A stretch of DNA of 64,000 bases from Micropterus salmoides (Eukaryota > Chordata > Actinopteri > Centrarchiformes > Centrarchidae): the NCBI RefSeq assembly GCF_014851395.1, contig NW_024040485.1, positions 11,427,399-11,491,398 on the forward strand. The letters are read 5' to 3'. The translations under genes and the position numbers were made by a program. The notes under the pieces were generated by a model. The model was not told the origin of the DNA, did not search any database, and was given only the letters and a program-made list of their open reading frames with translations. Of the stretch, positions 40,301 through 46,472 are shown piece after piece (within the stretch, counting starts at the first letter, position 1; each line of letters begins with the position of its first letter).

Positions 40301-43300
40301 GAATATTACCAGGCACAGGTTTGCTGTTTGGCAGTTTATGGCAACAAAATATATTTAGGATTATGTACTAAAGTGCTTTATTGATGCCCCAGGGAGAAAT
40401 TAGTAGTTAATATATAGGAAACAGGAACAATAAAGATCAAGAAATAAAAAACGCCTACACCGTGAATCTAAATTAAATTAAAGTCATATACAGATACAAA
40501 ATATGTAGAATAGTAAAGCTATTAAAAACCTAGGGTCATACCTGGATTTTGAATCTACAATAGGCCTATCCATAATGCTTTGGGGGTGTAAAGAGGACAT
40601 ATAATGTTGTCATGGATTCAGAGAATTAATTAATTGGCACAATTGAAATATGCTAAACCTATTAGAAGTTAATTTGGCACTGAAGAAAACTTAAAAATGC
40701 TCAGGCAAGCTCTGCAGTGGTAAGAAGAGTCTTTTTTCCCCTTTGATTTCTAAGCAGATTTATGGGTGTTTATTTGCAAGTTTATTTATCGGTGAATAAT
40801 ATTGAACAAAAGTGTGGGTCACACTGAATCAAAAAATTTGCGAACTGTATTGTATCTTTGTGCTCATATTTGACTGAGTTACTGTATGACTCTATGAAGG
40901 AGTAACATTTTTTAAGCAAGTTGTGGCAATTGAGTGCTACGGATTTTAAAAGTACCTTGATGGCCTCAATGAGCTGTGTGTCACTGCTGCTGCTCCAACT
41001 GTTGCAGGCCAAACTTTAAAACCTAACTTTACTTTCATGCACCTGTCTCTTTCACCTCACACTGTATCTTTGTCTCACTTCTCTCCCTCCACGTCCCCTT
41101 GCCTGACAATATGAAAACCCCTGCTCAAGAAAATACATTTAAATGTATTACTATGTCTGTACTATACATACTGGGTATTTCACTTACCTTGTATCCTCCC
41201 GGCTGATTACCGATGAAGACTGTGGCATTCCCCCAACTGTCTGTCGTACTTTTAGAAATCTCAACCAAGTCTTGCACAGTTCTGCCTCTGACCATTCTTA
41301 GCTTAAGGGTTGATGACGAGTACGATGACTTATCATAAATATGGTACCAGAAGCTGAAACACATTGACAGTCAAATTACAAAAACAGGCAACAGCTCGCA
41401 GAAGGTAGTGAAATAATTTTATAATGCACCCTCAGTCAAGGACATATCTAATTAAAACACATATCTTAACAAAAGAAATCTGGACAGAGTATTTATAGTA
41501 CCTGATCTCGCATCCCAGAGCTGCGAGGTTGTCTACAGACAACTCCAATCTAGCCGTTGAAAATATGCTACCGTCTTGTTTTCCATCTATATGCATGACA
41601 TGTCCTGTATGCAGCAGACAAATATCCAATAATAAGATGATTGTCAAAGGCTAAATATAACCAAACATTTTTTATCACAGATTTAAAATGTCACTGTAAA
41701 TTAATTATCAACCAAGTAATGACAAGAATGGAACATGACAGTAGGTTAATATTTACCCAAGGGACTTCCTGTGGTATGGTCCAGTCCAGGTATTGAGGTG
41801 ATGTTTGCCACCTGCCATCTCCAGTGGTAGGACATATCATCACTGGTGTCATACCAACCACAGGCATGATGCTCAAAGTCACATGAGCCTTAACAAGGAG
41901 GGGGCAACACAGTGAATAAATGGGAGACAGACACATTTTATTAAATAACCTCAAAGCTTTCTTGTTCCCGGTGTCATGTTGTTTATTCTGTGTTATTGAA
42001 CTATTTTTTTGTGCATTTAAAAGACATGTCATACCTTCACAAATACTAAATTCCAAGTTAAAATTGTTAAGTGATAATGTTCTTTGCTGACTTAATGAAA
42101 AGAACTTAAATTAGACCTGAGTTGAAAATATTTTCCTGAACTGTAAGCATACCACAAAACTCCTCGTCCGAGCCATCTTCACAGTCCTTCTTAAAATCAC
42201 AAACACGTCCAGCAGAAAGATGTTCTCCAGATGTACAATTGAACTCACCATCAGAAGACACAATGACCAGCAATACTGTAAAGAGTGTTTCATTACAAAG
42301 AGACAAAGAATCTTTGGATTCCATTACGGTAACGGTTGGCAATCGGACGATTTTAGATCAAGATGATGATCTAAGGCGTCTACACTCTACTTTTCAGGTG
42401 AATGGCAGAGATTGCAGTATAGGACTAGCATCCACAATTTAATCGTTCAATTCATTTTTATGGAAACAATTTGCACCAAAGTATTATTGACTCAGATTTA
42501 CAGGCATAATAAACAAGAGAGACAGGAAAACAAGCAGTGACTCTCTACCTTTTAAGCGGTCATAAAGTCAGAATATGTGTGTCTGTTCCTCAATTATTTA
42601 TATTCCCTTAGGCTGTAAGGGTCCACTGATCAAAACAATCAAAACGTTTTTCATAAAAATTATTTAAATAAAGTAGGTGAAGTAAGTGAAATTACAATGC
42701 TAAACTTTGGCTTTCAAAATTTATAAGGTAGTCAACCCTCTCTCTCTCTCTCCTTCACTCTCTCTAAATGTGATACAACATTCATACTAGTTGAAATAAA
42801 CTTCATAAATTTGATTGTAGCCTTTTTCCCACATTTGCTGGGCAAGAGTTTTGTGGGAAAGGAATTAATGGCCTGCCCAATTTAGAAACCTGTCCCAAAT
42901 ATAGGCAGGTTGAGTTCAATCGGGCTATTAATTTAAGTCTTACGATATGTTCTTTTTGCTTCTGTTCATAGCTTCAACTTCAGCTTAAACTCAGGTTTTA
43001 ATCACAATTTTTAGTGGCGCAAATGGAGAAATTTCCAGGAGATTTCAATTCTGGCTATAGTCCACAGGGTATTTCAAAAAATATTGAAATTTGGATTGTG
43101 GTTTGGGATATTATTTTTTGGCCAATCTTTCTTTTTCATTGCTAAAACATCTCAAAGCTGCCAGATAACACAGACGGTGTATAGACATTCCACAATCACC
43201 TGCCCGTTTTCCATCACCACTGACATTGCACAACTTGTCATTCTGTAGTTTATCTGAGTGAAAACTGTCATCTTTGCACTCCAGTATGCACATAAAATCA

Positions 43301-43391
43301 TGTACTCTACCTTAAACAGTGATACAGAAAGGTGCATAATATTTAGCTATGAGGTATACTTACCTGGCAGCAGAACAAATACTTGCTTCAT
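6925..43391 (-). CDS. MAMDC4-like apical endosomal glycoprotein (endotubin), 51 exons, complete
   Basis: Fifty-one exons on the minus strand join without a phase conflict to 7,236 bases, 2,411 residues. Order: signal peptide (1-19), LDLa1, MAM1 to MAM8, LDLa2, MAM9, Ser/Thr/Pro linker, LDLa3, MAM10 to MAM13, membrane segment (about 2323-2345), 66-residue cytoplasmic tail. Every MAM unit shows the family pattern: CxFE...CxW near the start, a C..FWYxM strand, and a final (I/V)A(I/V/L)DD(I/V) with a terminal Cys. The layout MAM-LDLa-MAM-LDLa-four MAMs-TM and the tail ending (FFNKLYN...SSDA) fit mammalian MAMDC4 as I remember it, a receptor of apical endosomes in absorptive enterocytes and kidney. 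MALRD1 is the main alternative: it is also MAM plus LDLa and in human lies on the same chromosome arm as MRC1. It is disfavoured because it alternates many LDLa modules with MAMs and carries EGF-like modules, absent here. Human MAMDC4 is about half this length. Confidence 0.85.
7384..8628. other. intron 48 of the MAM gene
   Basis: About 1.2 kb with no recognised element. A plus-strand frame of 94 residues at 8142-8426 has no known domain and is treated as chance. Confidence 0.4.
8669..10842 (-). CDS. MAM domain 13 (exons 45-48)
   Basis: End of exon 10689-10926, then 9147-9306, 8917-9031 and the start of 8629-8749; residues about 2139-2308. Opens RCDFERNTCSW, has CLTFWYHMYGNHVG and closes VALDDITILPGGC. 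Exon 48 ends in the acidic stalk PPIDPPDDDNG just outside the membrane. Confidence 0.86.
9690..9740 (+). mobile_element. short LINE-tail-like repeat
   Basis: catccatccgcttatcctg followed by cagggtcgcgggg, a wording common at 3' ends of old fish LINEs. Isolated and too short to classify. Confidence 0.4.
9965..10385 (+). repeat. dispersed repeat family A, copy 1
   Basis: Shares wording in the same order with 55060-55290: ttttcag-agagctctaaaa, cagacacagttagcaa-tagctggt, gaga-atttagcagct, atatttccctcaggagttgg and acagagctaaaag. A shorter piece lies near 49740-49775. No coding capacity; class unknown. Confidence 0.6.
10843..12415 (-). CDS. MAM domain 12 (exons 43-45)
   Basis: Exons 12197-12415, 11716-11894 and the start of 10689-10926; residues about 1978-2138. 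Opens MCDFEEGSCNW, has CVQLWYHMYGKGMG and closes MAFDDVQLTDAQC. Exon 43 fuses the first two exons of the usual unit (the GHYYYL strand follows without an intron). Confidence 0.85.
11280..11656. mobile_element. CAGTGGTGG-type non-autonomous DNA transposon
   Basis: Begins cagtggtggaag and ends actaccaccata, so the two ends are roughly inverted. The interior is made of repeated aagtaaaagta-like words typical of this abundant fish MITE. In intron 44. I could not define a clean target duplication. Confidence 0.6.
12022..12115. mobile_element. fragment of the CAGTGGTGG-type repeat
   Basis: Starts gcagtggtggac and contains tactttatactt followed by tgtactccactacatttca, the other half-sequence typical of the family. 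Truncated. In intron 43. Confidence 0.5.
12786..13190. mobile_element. MITE-like inverted repeat
   Basis: Arms of about 45 bases at 12786-12830 and 13143-13190 are inverted copies sharing TTGTCAACAATCCTATGAAA. The 300-base interior has no coding sense; a 118-residue plus frame crossing it is fortuitous. In intron 42. Likely a non-autonomous DNA transposon, family not identified. Confidence 0.65.
13491..14979 (-). CDS. MAM domain 11 (exons 40-42)
   Basis: Exons 14836-14979, 14010-14197 and 13491-13656; residues about 1812-1977. Opens CGCSFEEGLCVW, has CFTFWHHMFGTTVG and closes IAIDDISLISGPC. Exon 41 (188 bases) is fused relative to most units. Its donor at 14009 (TTG|GTAAAA) was chosen because it restores phase 0 with exon 42 (VWQRSGNQG). 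Confidence 0.85.
15128..17115 (-). CDS. MAM domain 10 (exons 36-39)
   Basis: Exons 16993-17115, 16737-16836, 16386-16545 and 15128-15242; residues about 1646-1811. Opens PCTFESNQCRW and closes IVAVDDISFLNC. The middle strand reads YCQILFHFHISAE, with FHFHI in place of FWYHM. Intron 38 holds a LINE 3' end. Confidence 0.85.
15655..15895 (+). mobile_element. LINE 3' end
   Basis: Contains aaatggactgtacttgtata, ctctcaaagcactttacact and ccattcacacacattcacac, the standard 3' region of an abundant fish LINE. Only the 3' part is present. In intron 38. Confidence 0.65.
17187..17199 (+). repeat. poly-G run in intron 35
   Basis: About thirteen consecutive Gs following GGGGGTA, close upstream of exon 36 on the minus strand, where it reads as poly-C. 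Length-unstable simple sequence. Confidence 0.7.
17705..17965. repeat. dispersed repeat in intron 35
   Basis: Contains the fish-repeat wording aaaaggcgacctattatact and ctttaagcccccccacc then tctaattggccaagac, plus an internal direct duplication of gaccttcatttcagtctc. Probably an old MITE or SINE. No coding content. Confidence 0.45.
18382..18490 (-). CDS. LDLa module 3 (exon 35)
   Basis: Reads NEFFCWRSAGKVCILATLQC then DYQPDCPEGEDEDDC; residues about 1610-1645. The calcium site is EGEDEDD rather than DGSDE, a variant also seen in the third LDLa of mammalian MAMDC4 as I recall it. Starts at phase 0, ends at phase 1. Confidence 0.85.
18593..21872 (-). CDS. MAM domain 9 plus Ser/Thr/Pro linker (exons 31-34)
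   Basis: Exons 21711-21872, 21471-21562, 20847-21014 and 18593-18784; residues about 1405-1609. Opens RCSFEQGLCSW and closes LVALDDISFSREC. The rest of exon 34 encodes a linker of about 38 residues rich in Ser, Thr and Pro (TSSNTPTSAATPSTSTVPT), a likely mucin-type spacer. Intron 33 carries an antisense L2-type LINE. Confidence 0.85.
19155..20805 (+). pseudogene. L2-type LINE, 5' truncated, internally deleted, broken
   Basis: A non-LTR reverse transcriptase on the plus strand, antisense to the MAM gene, in intron 33. It opens with the connector CRKAERRWKKSSLQVHY, then jumps directly to STETALLKVTNDLL, so part of the N-terminal reverse transcriptase is missing. The core LDLSAAFDTIDH, PQGSVLGPILFSLYLLP and catalytic YADDTQIY follow. 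An in-frame TGA interrupts at 20065-20067. A frameshift near 20465 separates the C-terminal LWNSLPKEIRSAESVNSFK motif. It ends with a LINE 3' tail and (TTA)n at about 20700-20805. No endonuclease domain remains. The YADDTQ form and 3' region suggest the L2/Maui clade. Confidence 0.87.
21955..22200 (+). mobile_element. hAT-type MITE family B, one end only
   Basis: Begins TAGGGCTGCAACAACA and continues with the same inner wording (tataaaacatcagaaaacta) expected of the family seen intact at 23146-23454. Second end not found. In intron 30. Confidence 0.55.
22448..22567 (-). CDS. LDLa module 2 (exon 30)
   Basis: One 120-base symmetric exon (phase 1 on both sides) reading CPENMFTCNNSVCVEHNQVC then DFSDDCGDWSDENNC. 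All six cysteines and the D.SDE calcium cage are present. Position between MAM8 and MAM9 matches MAMDC4. Confidence 0.87.
22659..24547 (-). CDS. MAM domain 8 (exons 27-29)
   Basis: Exons 24392-24547, 22958-23083 and 22659-22874; residues about 1199-1364. Opens GCSFENGTCGW, has CTLHFYYNMYGEG and closes IAIDDIDFTNC. This unit lies just before LDLa2 and corresponds by position to the first MAM of mammalian MAMDC4. Intron 27 contains a hAT-type MITE. Confidence 0.85.
23146..23454. mobile_element. hAT-type MITE family B, intact copy
   Basis: A 309-base element with 12-base terminal inverted repeats, TAGGGCTGCAAC and GTTGCAGCTCTA (11 of 12 paired). It is flanked by 8-base duplications gtcagtgg (23138-23145) and gtcagcag (23455-23462) that differ at two places. 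No transposase. In intron 27. Confidence 0.8.
24650..26538 (-). CDS. MAM domain 7 (exons 23-26)
   Basis: End of exon 26400-26619, then 25467-25590, 24840-24969 and 24646-24724; residues about 1042-1197. Opens SCDFESGQCTW, has CLTLWYRMNSSDSG across the exon 24/25 junction and closes FIAIDDVSVTPGLC. Confidence 0.85.
25591..26399. other. intron 23 of the MAM gene
   Basis: About 0.8 kb, AT-rich, with nothing recognised. Confidence 0.4.
26539..27485 (-). CDS. MAM domain 6 (exons 20-23)
   Basis: Exons 27366-27485, 26968-27070, 26731-26881 and the start of 26400-26619; residues about 890-1041. Opens NVCGFDSNLCGF and closes VKLDDISVRDGVC. The strand reads CVRFWYWLPAGPSD, a slightly unusual form of the FWYHMYG signature. 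Confidence 0.85.
27595..30551 (-). CDS. MAM domain 5 (exons 15-19)
   Basis: End of exon 15, then 29886-30005, 28142-28296, 27954-28049 and the start of 27585-27675; residues about 728-886. Opens DCTFEQGPCSW, has CVGFWYYMLGPS and closes IAIDDITVRDGPC. Intron 16 (28297-29885) contains the Tc1 relic. Confidence 0.85.
28503..29480 (-). pseudogene. Tc1-like transposon relic, truncated and frameshifted
   Basis: One terminal repeat survives at 28503-28530 (gtcagccataacattatgac). On the minus strand the transposase can be followed in pieces: the helix-turn-helix end near 29400, LQWAREHQNWTTEKWKKVAW then SDESRF (about 29060-29130), MAPGCILGRMQAGGGSVMIW in another frame, and the C-terminal PPKSPNLTPMEYLWDAL at about 28690-28745. 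The pieces lie in different frames with stops and deletions, and the 5' end of the element is missing. It sits in intron 16 of the MAM gene, same strand. Inactive. Confidence 0.88.
30615..32995 (-). CDS. MAM domain 4 (exons 12-15)
   Basis: Exons 32852-32995, 31340-31471, 30808-30941 and the start of 30527-30698; residues about 542-706. Opens FCDFEMDFCGW, has ACLEIWHYTDG and closes FALDDIHII...KSC. Exon 15 then runs into a Thr/Pro linker (TTTPNPATTTTTAPAS) likely to be O-glycosylated. Confidence 0.85.
31131..31175. repeat. TA/CA microsatellite
   Basis: Runs of tatata and cacaca in intron 13, between exons 13 and 14 of the MAM gene. Confidence 0.7.
31472..32851. other. intron 12 of the MAM gene
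   Basis: About 1.4 kb with no gene, RNA or repeat that I can identify. Confidence 0.4.
33151..36532 (-). CDS. MAM domain 3 (exons 9-11), one internal intron missing
   Basis: End of exon 36382-36619, then 35575-35843 and 33141-33231; residues about 372-538. Opens ECTFQGSLCGLL and closes IAIDDLIVLNDAC. Exon 10 is 269 bases and spans GYYLSAQLW through CLMFWYYMEG to TPYQ, which is two exons in most other units of this gene. The 2.3-kb intron 10 holds a LINE relic. Confidence 0.85.
33700..34960 (-). pseudogene. non-LTR retrotransposon relic, decayed
   Basis: Minus-strand reverse transcriptase pieces in several frames: LLGIIVAKMSRYMSQ (about 34790-34840), a catalytic YMDDIKLYA (about 34385-34415), then KYLHRVRQVLKSQLNGKNKI and KEEIGATDIKTRKLLTIHG (34080-34260). 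Many stops and indels separate them. The wording fits a fish LINE group with site-specific relatives (R2/R4-like), but the clade is uncertain. In intron 10 of the MAM gene, sense orientation. Confidence 0.75.
34944..35031. repeat. hairpin at the 5' edge of the LINE relic
   Basis: Arms 34944-34986 and 35001-35031 are inverted copies (tttttgccccca / tgggggcaaaaa; tcatgagctgaa / ttcagctcatga). The left arm has an extra tandem catcatt unit. Confidence 0.7.
36533..39946 (-). CDS. MAM domain 2 (exons 6-9)
   Basis: End of exon 39838-40054, then 39269-39400, 38962-39086 and the start of 36382-36619; residues about 221-371. Opens SCDFQKDTCSW, contains CVSFLYHIFGSSIG and closes SIAIDDIMV followed by NGTC. 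The last intron (36620-38961) holds the inverted SINE structure and other repeats. Confidence 0.85.
36757..36925. repeat. dispersed repeat with GGGGTGGACTGG start
   Basis: Contains aggggtggactggtaatc, aaggcctggtgggccgatga and gcggcccattgggtaat, wording typical of a common fish MITE. No coding content. In intron 8. Confidence 0.5.
37010..37095 (+). mobile_element. LINE 3' end with AATTC tandem
   Basis: Four tandem copies of attca followed by aaattagctttattggcatg, another common fish LINE terminus. In intron 8. Confidence 0.5.
37138..37425 (+). repeat. minisatellite of about 60-75 base units
   Basis: Four to five imperfect units, each a TG run, then an A-rich stretch with ataaataaataaaacag and gtaagcatgtgtg. 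The unit boundary is marked by gtgtgtgt. In intron 8 of the MAM gene. Confidence 0.75.
38105..38695. mobile_element. two tRNA-SINE-like heads in inverted arrangement with one SINE tail
   Basis: A forward tRNA-like head at about 38108-38175 (A-box region gttggtagagc, B-box gggtttgatcc) faces a reverse head at about 38462-38532 (on the minus strand gttagctcagtttgtagagc then caggtttgactcc). A hairpin lies between them at 38308-38402. A forward SINE tail follows (ttgtaagtcgctttggataa then aagcatcagctaaatgag, 38640-38685). In intron 8. Confidence 0.65.
39980..41888 (-). CDS. MAM domain 1 (exons 3-6)
   Basis: Exons 41757-41888, 41502-41604, 41188-41353 and the start of 39838-40054; residues about 51-209. 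It opens SCDFEHHACGW, has the SFWYHIYDKSS strand and closes MLDDISFDNC. Phases are 1, 1, 2, 0. Confidence 0.85.
40055..41187. other. intron 5 of the MAM gene
   Basis: About 1.1 kb. Only a short LINE-tail scrap near 40378-40405 (tttattgatgccccaggg) was noticed. Confidence 0.4.
42153..43391 (-). CDS. MAM gene exons 1-2: signal peptide and LDLa module 1
   Basis: Exon 1 is 43364-43391 (28 bases, ATG at 43389-43391) and exon 2 is 42153-42275. Joined at phase 1 they read MKQVFVLLP then VLLVIVSSDG, a short hydrophobic signal peptide. Next comes one LDL-receptor class A module with GRVCDFKKDCEDGSDEEFCG. The DGSDE calcium-binding acidic cluster and the C..D....DGSDE..C spacing are intact. The exon ends at phase 1, so the module is symmetric. 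Confidence 0.85.
42276..43363. other. intron 1 of the MAM gene
   Basis: About 1.1 kb separating the signal-peptide start from the LDLa1 exon. It has a short CT-repeat at about 42736-42770 and nothing else recognised. Confidence 0.4.
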
Positions 43392-43460
43392 GTCTGGAGA
43401 AAAATGACACATGGCAAGAAAATCCAAAGAAACATAAATATGCTTAAAGCATCATCACTA
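43392..43460 (-). promoter_or_regulatory. possible core promoter or 5' UTR of the MAM gene
   Basis: On the minus strand TATTTATG lies at 43433-43440, about 45 bases before the start codon. It could be a weak TATA element or a caudal-type (CDX, TTTATG) site, which would suit an intestinal gene. This is a motif-only suggestion, and an upstream non-coding exon cannot be excluded. Confidence 0.25.
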
Positions 43461-44627
43461 CATCAGCATATCCTCTGATTAACAGTTTGGAGTGCAACTT
43501 TTATTACAACAAATGAGCTAAGGACGTGAGGCCTTATCGGTAAACTCTTGCCTAAAGTCCAGAGTCTAATCAGTAACCTGCATTACATTTCTGTCGTTTG
43601 ACTTTAGGACTCTCATTGCATAGCTCATTTCTGTTAATTTAACAAAGCAGAGCTCTAGCCCTATAACTATCTAATGTTATATACTGTAGATGCTCCATGA
43701 CAGTACAGAAGCAGATTTTTGTAGCCTTTGTGTTGGGAAATATTTATATATGGACAAACTTTGACCTTCACTCAATAAGCATCAAACTCATGATGAAGAG
43801 AATATTATTTCAAAGTGTACAGAGGAGAATCACTTTGGATTTTATTCTCATAAAAATTAGACTTTTTTGTAAATTCAAACATATTGCACTGCCTAAAAGT
43901 ATCTTATGAATTTACCACAAATATTTATATTAACACTAAGGTGGGGAAGCTCTCATTTCTGTAATGAAGTCAAATGAGTCCTTTACTCTGTGGAGTAAAT
44001 ATGTGATAATGGCCAAGCTTTACTGGGTCTTATCTGACTTTCCAACTGGGAGATAAAAAATACCAGGAAAATTAGATACTCCACGTTCTAGTTTCAGTGT
44101 GCGAGGTCAACAAGTTGCTTATTCTGCAAAACAGTCAGAGAAACAGCAATTCATTTTAACTTTGTTGATCAACGAACAAACAACTCTGGGTTGTATAGTA
44201 GTACAGCAACGACTTTTGAAGGGCTCAAAACCTAGAATAGTCTTGACCAAAAAACACTACAAACCAGTATGCATGCTCCTGAACTGTTCAGGTTAAAGAG
44301 TTAGGAAAATGTCTAATGTTTATAACATTGGGTTAAATGTGCTTGTGAAGCTTTGGAAGACACAACAACAAAGGTTGCTACTTTTCTGTCCATTCAATAA
44401 CTGTTTGTTTCCTCTACAGGAGCTGTAAAATTAACTTCTCTTAAAGGTGTCAGGTCACACGGTTTGCAGGCGTCCGGTCAATAAAACTGACAATGACATC
44501 ATCTCATAAAAAGCAGGCTATTAAAATGCCTGAGCAAAGGTTTTTGTATCGTCAGGAAACCATGGACCAAAGGAGCAGAATCAGTGATAACTAAGTTAAT
44601 GGGAAAGAGGGAGAAAAGTCACACACA

Positions 44628-44652
44628 GACACACACACACACACACACACAG
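44628..44652 (+). repeat. CA microsatellite
   Basis: About twelve CA units in the divergent intergenic region, followed by gactgcctt. Confidence 0.9.
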
Positions 44653-45433
44653 ACTGCCTTCCATTGTTTGCACCATTTTGGTTTGTTTGGTTGCATTAGA
44701 TTTTTTTTGTCCATGGATGTGACAAATTAGAAGCTCGTCCAGGAGAGTCTCTGGGTCCTGGATTAACCATTTTGGTTAAGTGAAGTGGTAATTTGTCCCC
44801 GTTTTAAGCAGTTGTTACCCCCTGTGGAGCTTTGTCAATTAGTTTGTAATTATTTTGTGTTTGGCAAGTCTCCTAAAGTGTCGGGTTGTCTACTTGTTAA
44901 AATAGAGATTTTGAATTATACATTCGGAGGGGGGAAATAGCTATATTCCAGTCTTTTTCCATTTGTATTGATAAATTAATTAATTCATTAATTAATTGGT
45001 TGTTTTTTATAGTTTTAGGGGTGAATCTAGTTGCTATAGATTTTGCACATAAAGCTTTGACAGCAAGCTCCAATAGTGAGCTTGAAAGTGAGTGAAAGTG
45101 GGTAGTGCTTTTAGCTGGTGAACACATCTGTGGCATTCTGAAGACAACAGCAGTCCACTTTTTGTCCAATCCTTAACCAGGTTGTGACACCTTGTAAACA
45201 CGGTGAAGATTAAGCAATTGTAGCTACTGTAATTTAATATCCATTTTTATTATTAGACCAACTTGGGAGTGACACTTATGTTTGGAGTTTATTTGCAATA
45301 ATAACTTAAAACAAGGAGCTACACCAATATAAAACTCCACCAGACCTGCTTACAAGCTTTTTATAAACAATCACTGCAGTCACTGAGGTTCATACTTCAG
45401 CACAGTCCTCAGCCCCAAAAAGGAGAATAACCA

Positions 45434-45447
45434 AAGAGGAAGTGAAA
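45434..45447 (+). promoter_or_regulatory. PU.1-IRF composite element upstream of mrc1
   Basis: Reads AAGAGGAAGTGAAA. AAAGAGGAAGTG is the classical PU.1 site, and GGAAGTGAAA (45438-45447) matches the Ets-IRF composite consensus GGAANNGAAA exactly. It lies about 1.03 kb upstream of the mrc1 start codon. PU.1 is known to drive the mammalian mannose receptor gene in macrophages. Function here is inferred. Confidence 0.5.
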
Positions 45448-46182
45448 ATACCAAATGCTATGATAGATGTTAAGGCAGAGTGGGAGAACAAACCTCAACA
45501 TCTGAATGCCTCTGCCCCAAAACAGGATATTGTGTTGCTACACTCTGGATGCACAAGATTTTCTCCTTATCAGCAACAGTACAATATCACTCTGCTCTAA
45601 TAACTTCTGCCTCTTTACAGCTATCATCATCAGCTAGCATTTCTAGAGTGCAGACTGTGAGTGAATTACTGACTTTTAGCCCCCTTTTTCATGAAAGCAT
45701 GCACTGGTGCAGAAGTTGTTCATTTCCTGAGCAATGTGTTTCCATGCATCACTTTCTTAATCAAGCCCCAGTAGCTCCTTAAAGTAATACAATAACAGTA
45801 CATTATCATGTGGTATCATGTGGATTTTATCAGACAGATTGATAGATTAATCCATGATACATAAGTAATCAACACAGATGAAACTAAATAATAATATATA
45901 ATCGTGCTATCACTGAACAGAGAACTATACAGTGCTTGCTGCAATAAGCCTGCAAACGTATCTTCCGTATCTTCTCTTTAAATGTTTATTCTCTCTCTTT
46001 TTGTTCTCTTTTTTTTACTTCAAAGTGAAATGAAAAGTCAGCTCTTGCCAGTGTCAGAGTGGGCAGGTCCTGAGTCCTTGCAGACACCAGTGGCAGACAT
46101 CAGAAATGTGCATCTAAGTCTACGAGGGTGAAAGCTTGATGGGAACATTGACTCTGATGAGTCATGTTAAGCATAAATCTCT

Positions 46183-46472
46183 TACGCATCATTTATTTTT
46201 CCAGAACAGGAAGTGAATGGGGCCACTTTTTGCCATTTGTGGAGAGTGACATCCGGATGAGCAAGTAAGTGTGTGTTGGTGTTTTTGTGTAGGTCGCCCC
46301 TACTTCCCTCCCAACCCCCCCTTTTTACCAATAGCAAAATGTTGAAATGTGCCAATCTGAAACATGACACTTTCTCAATGAAAAGAAGAAAAAAAACCTT
46401 GTGTCATTGGTATTAAGATTCCCTCCTTTTCACGTTCATGCTCACAAGTCTCCTGCTTGCAATGCATGGACA
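46183..46472 (+). promoter_or_regulatory. proximal mrc1 promoter region
   Basis: Sequence directly upstream of the mrc1 start, with an Ets/PU.1-type site ACAGGAAGTG at 46206-46215, about 260 bases before the ATG. No convincing TATA box. The transcription start was not located. Confidence 0.4.

Larger units (their letters stand above)
43461..46182. other. divergent intergenic region between the MAM gene and mrc1
   Basis: No coding exon recognised. It holds a CA microsatellite at about 44628-44652 and the PU.1-IRF motif described separately. Frames at 43697-43909, 44099-44296 and 45480-45782 have no domain or splice support. Confidence 0.5.

Noticed and set aside
6925..43391. Naming the MAM gene malrd1
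   Set aside because: MALRD1 would fit the linkage with mrc1, but only three LDLa modules are present, there is no EGF-like module, and the module order next to the membrane and the tail look like MAMDC4. Kept as the main alternative.
45480..45782. 100-residue frame upstream of mrc1 as an extra mrc1 exon
   Set aside because: mrc1 already has a complete signal peptide exon downstream, and this frame has no signal sequence or phase-compatible donor.
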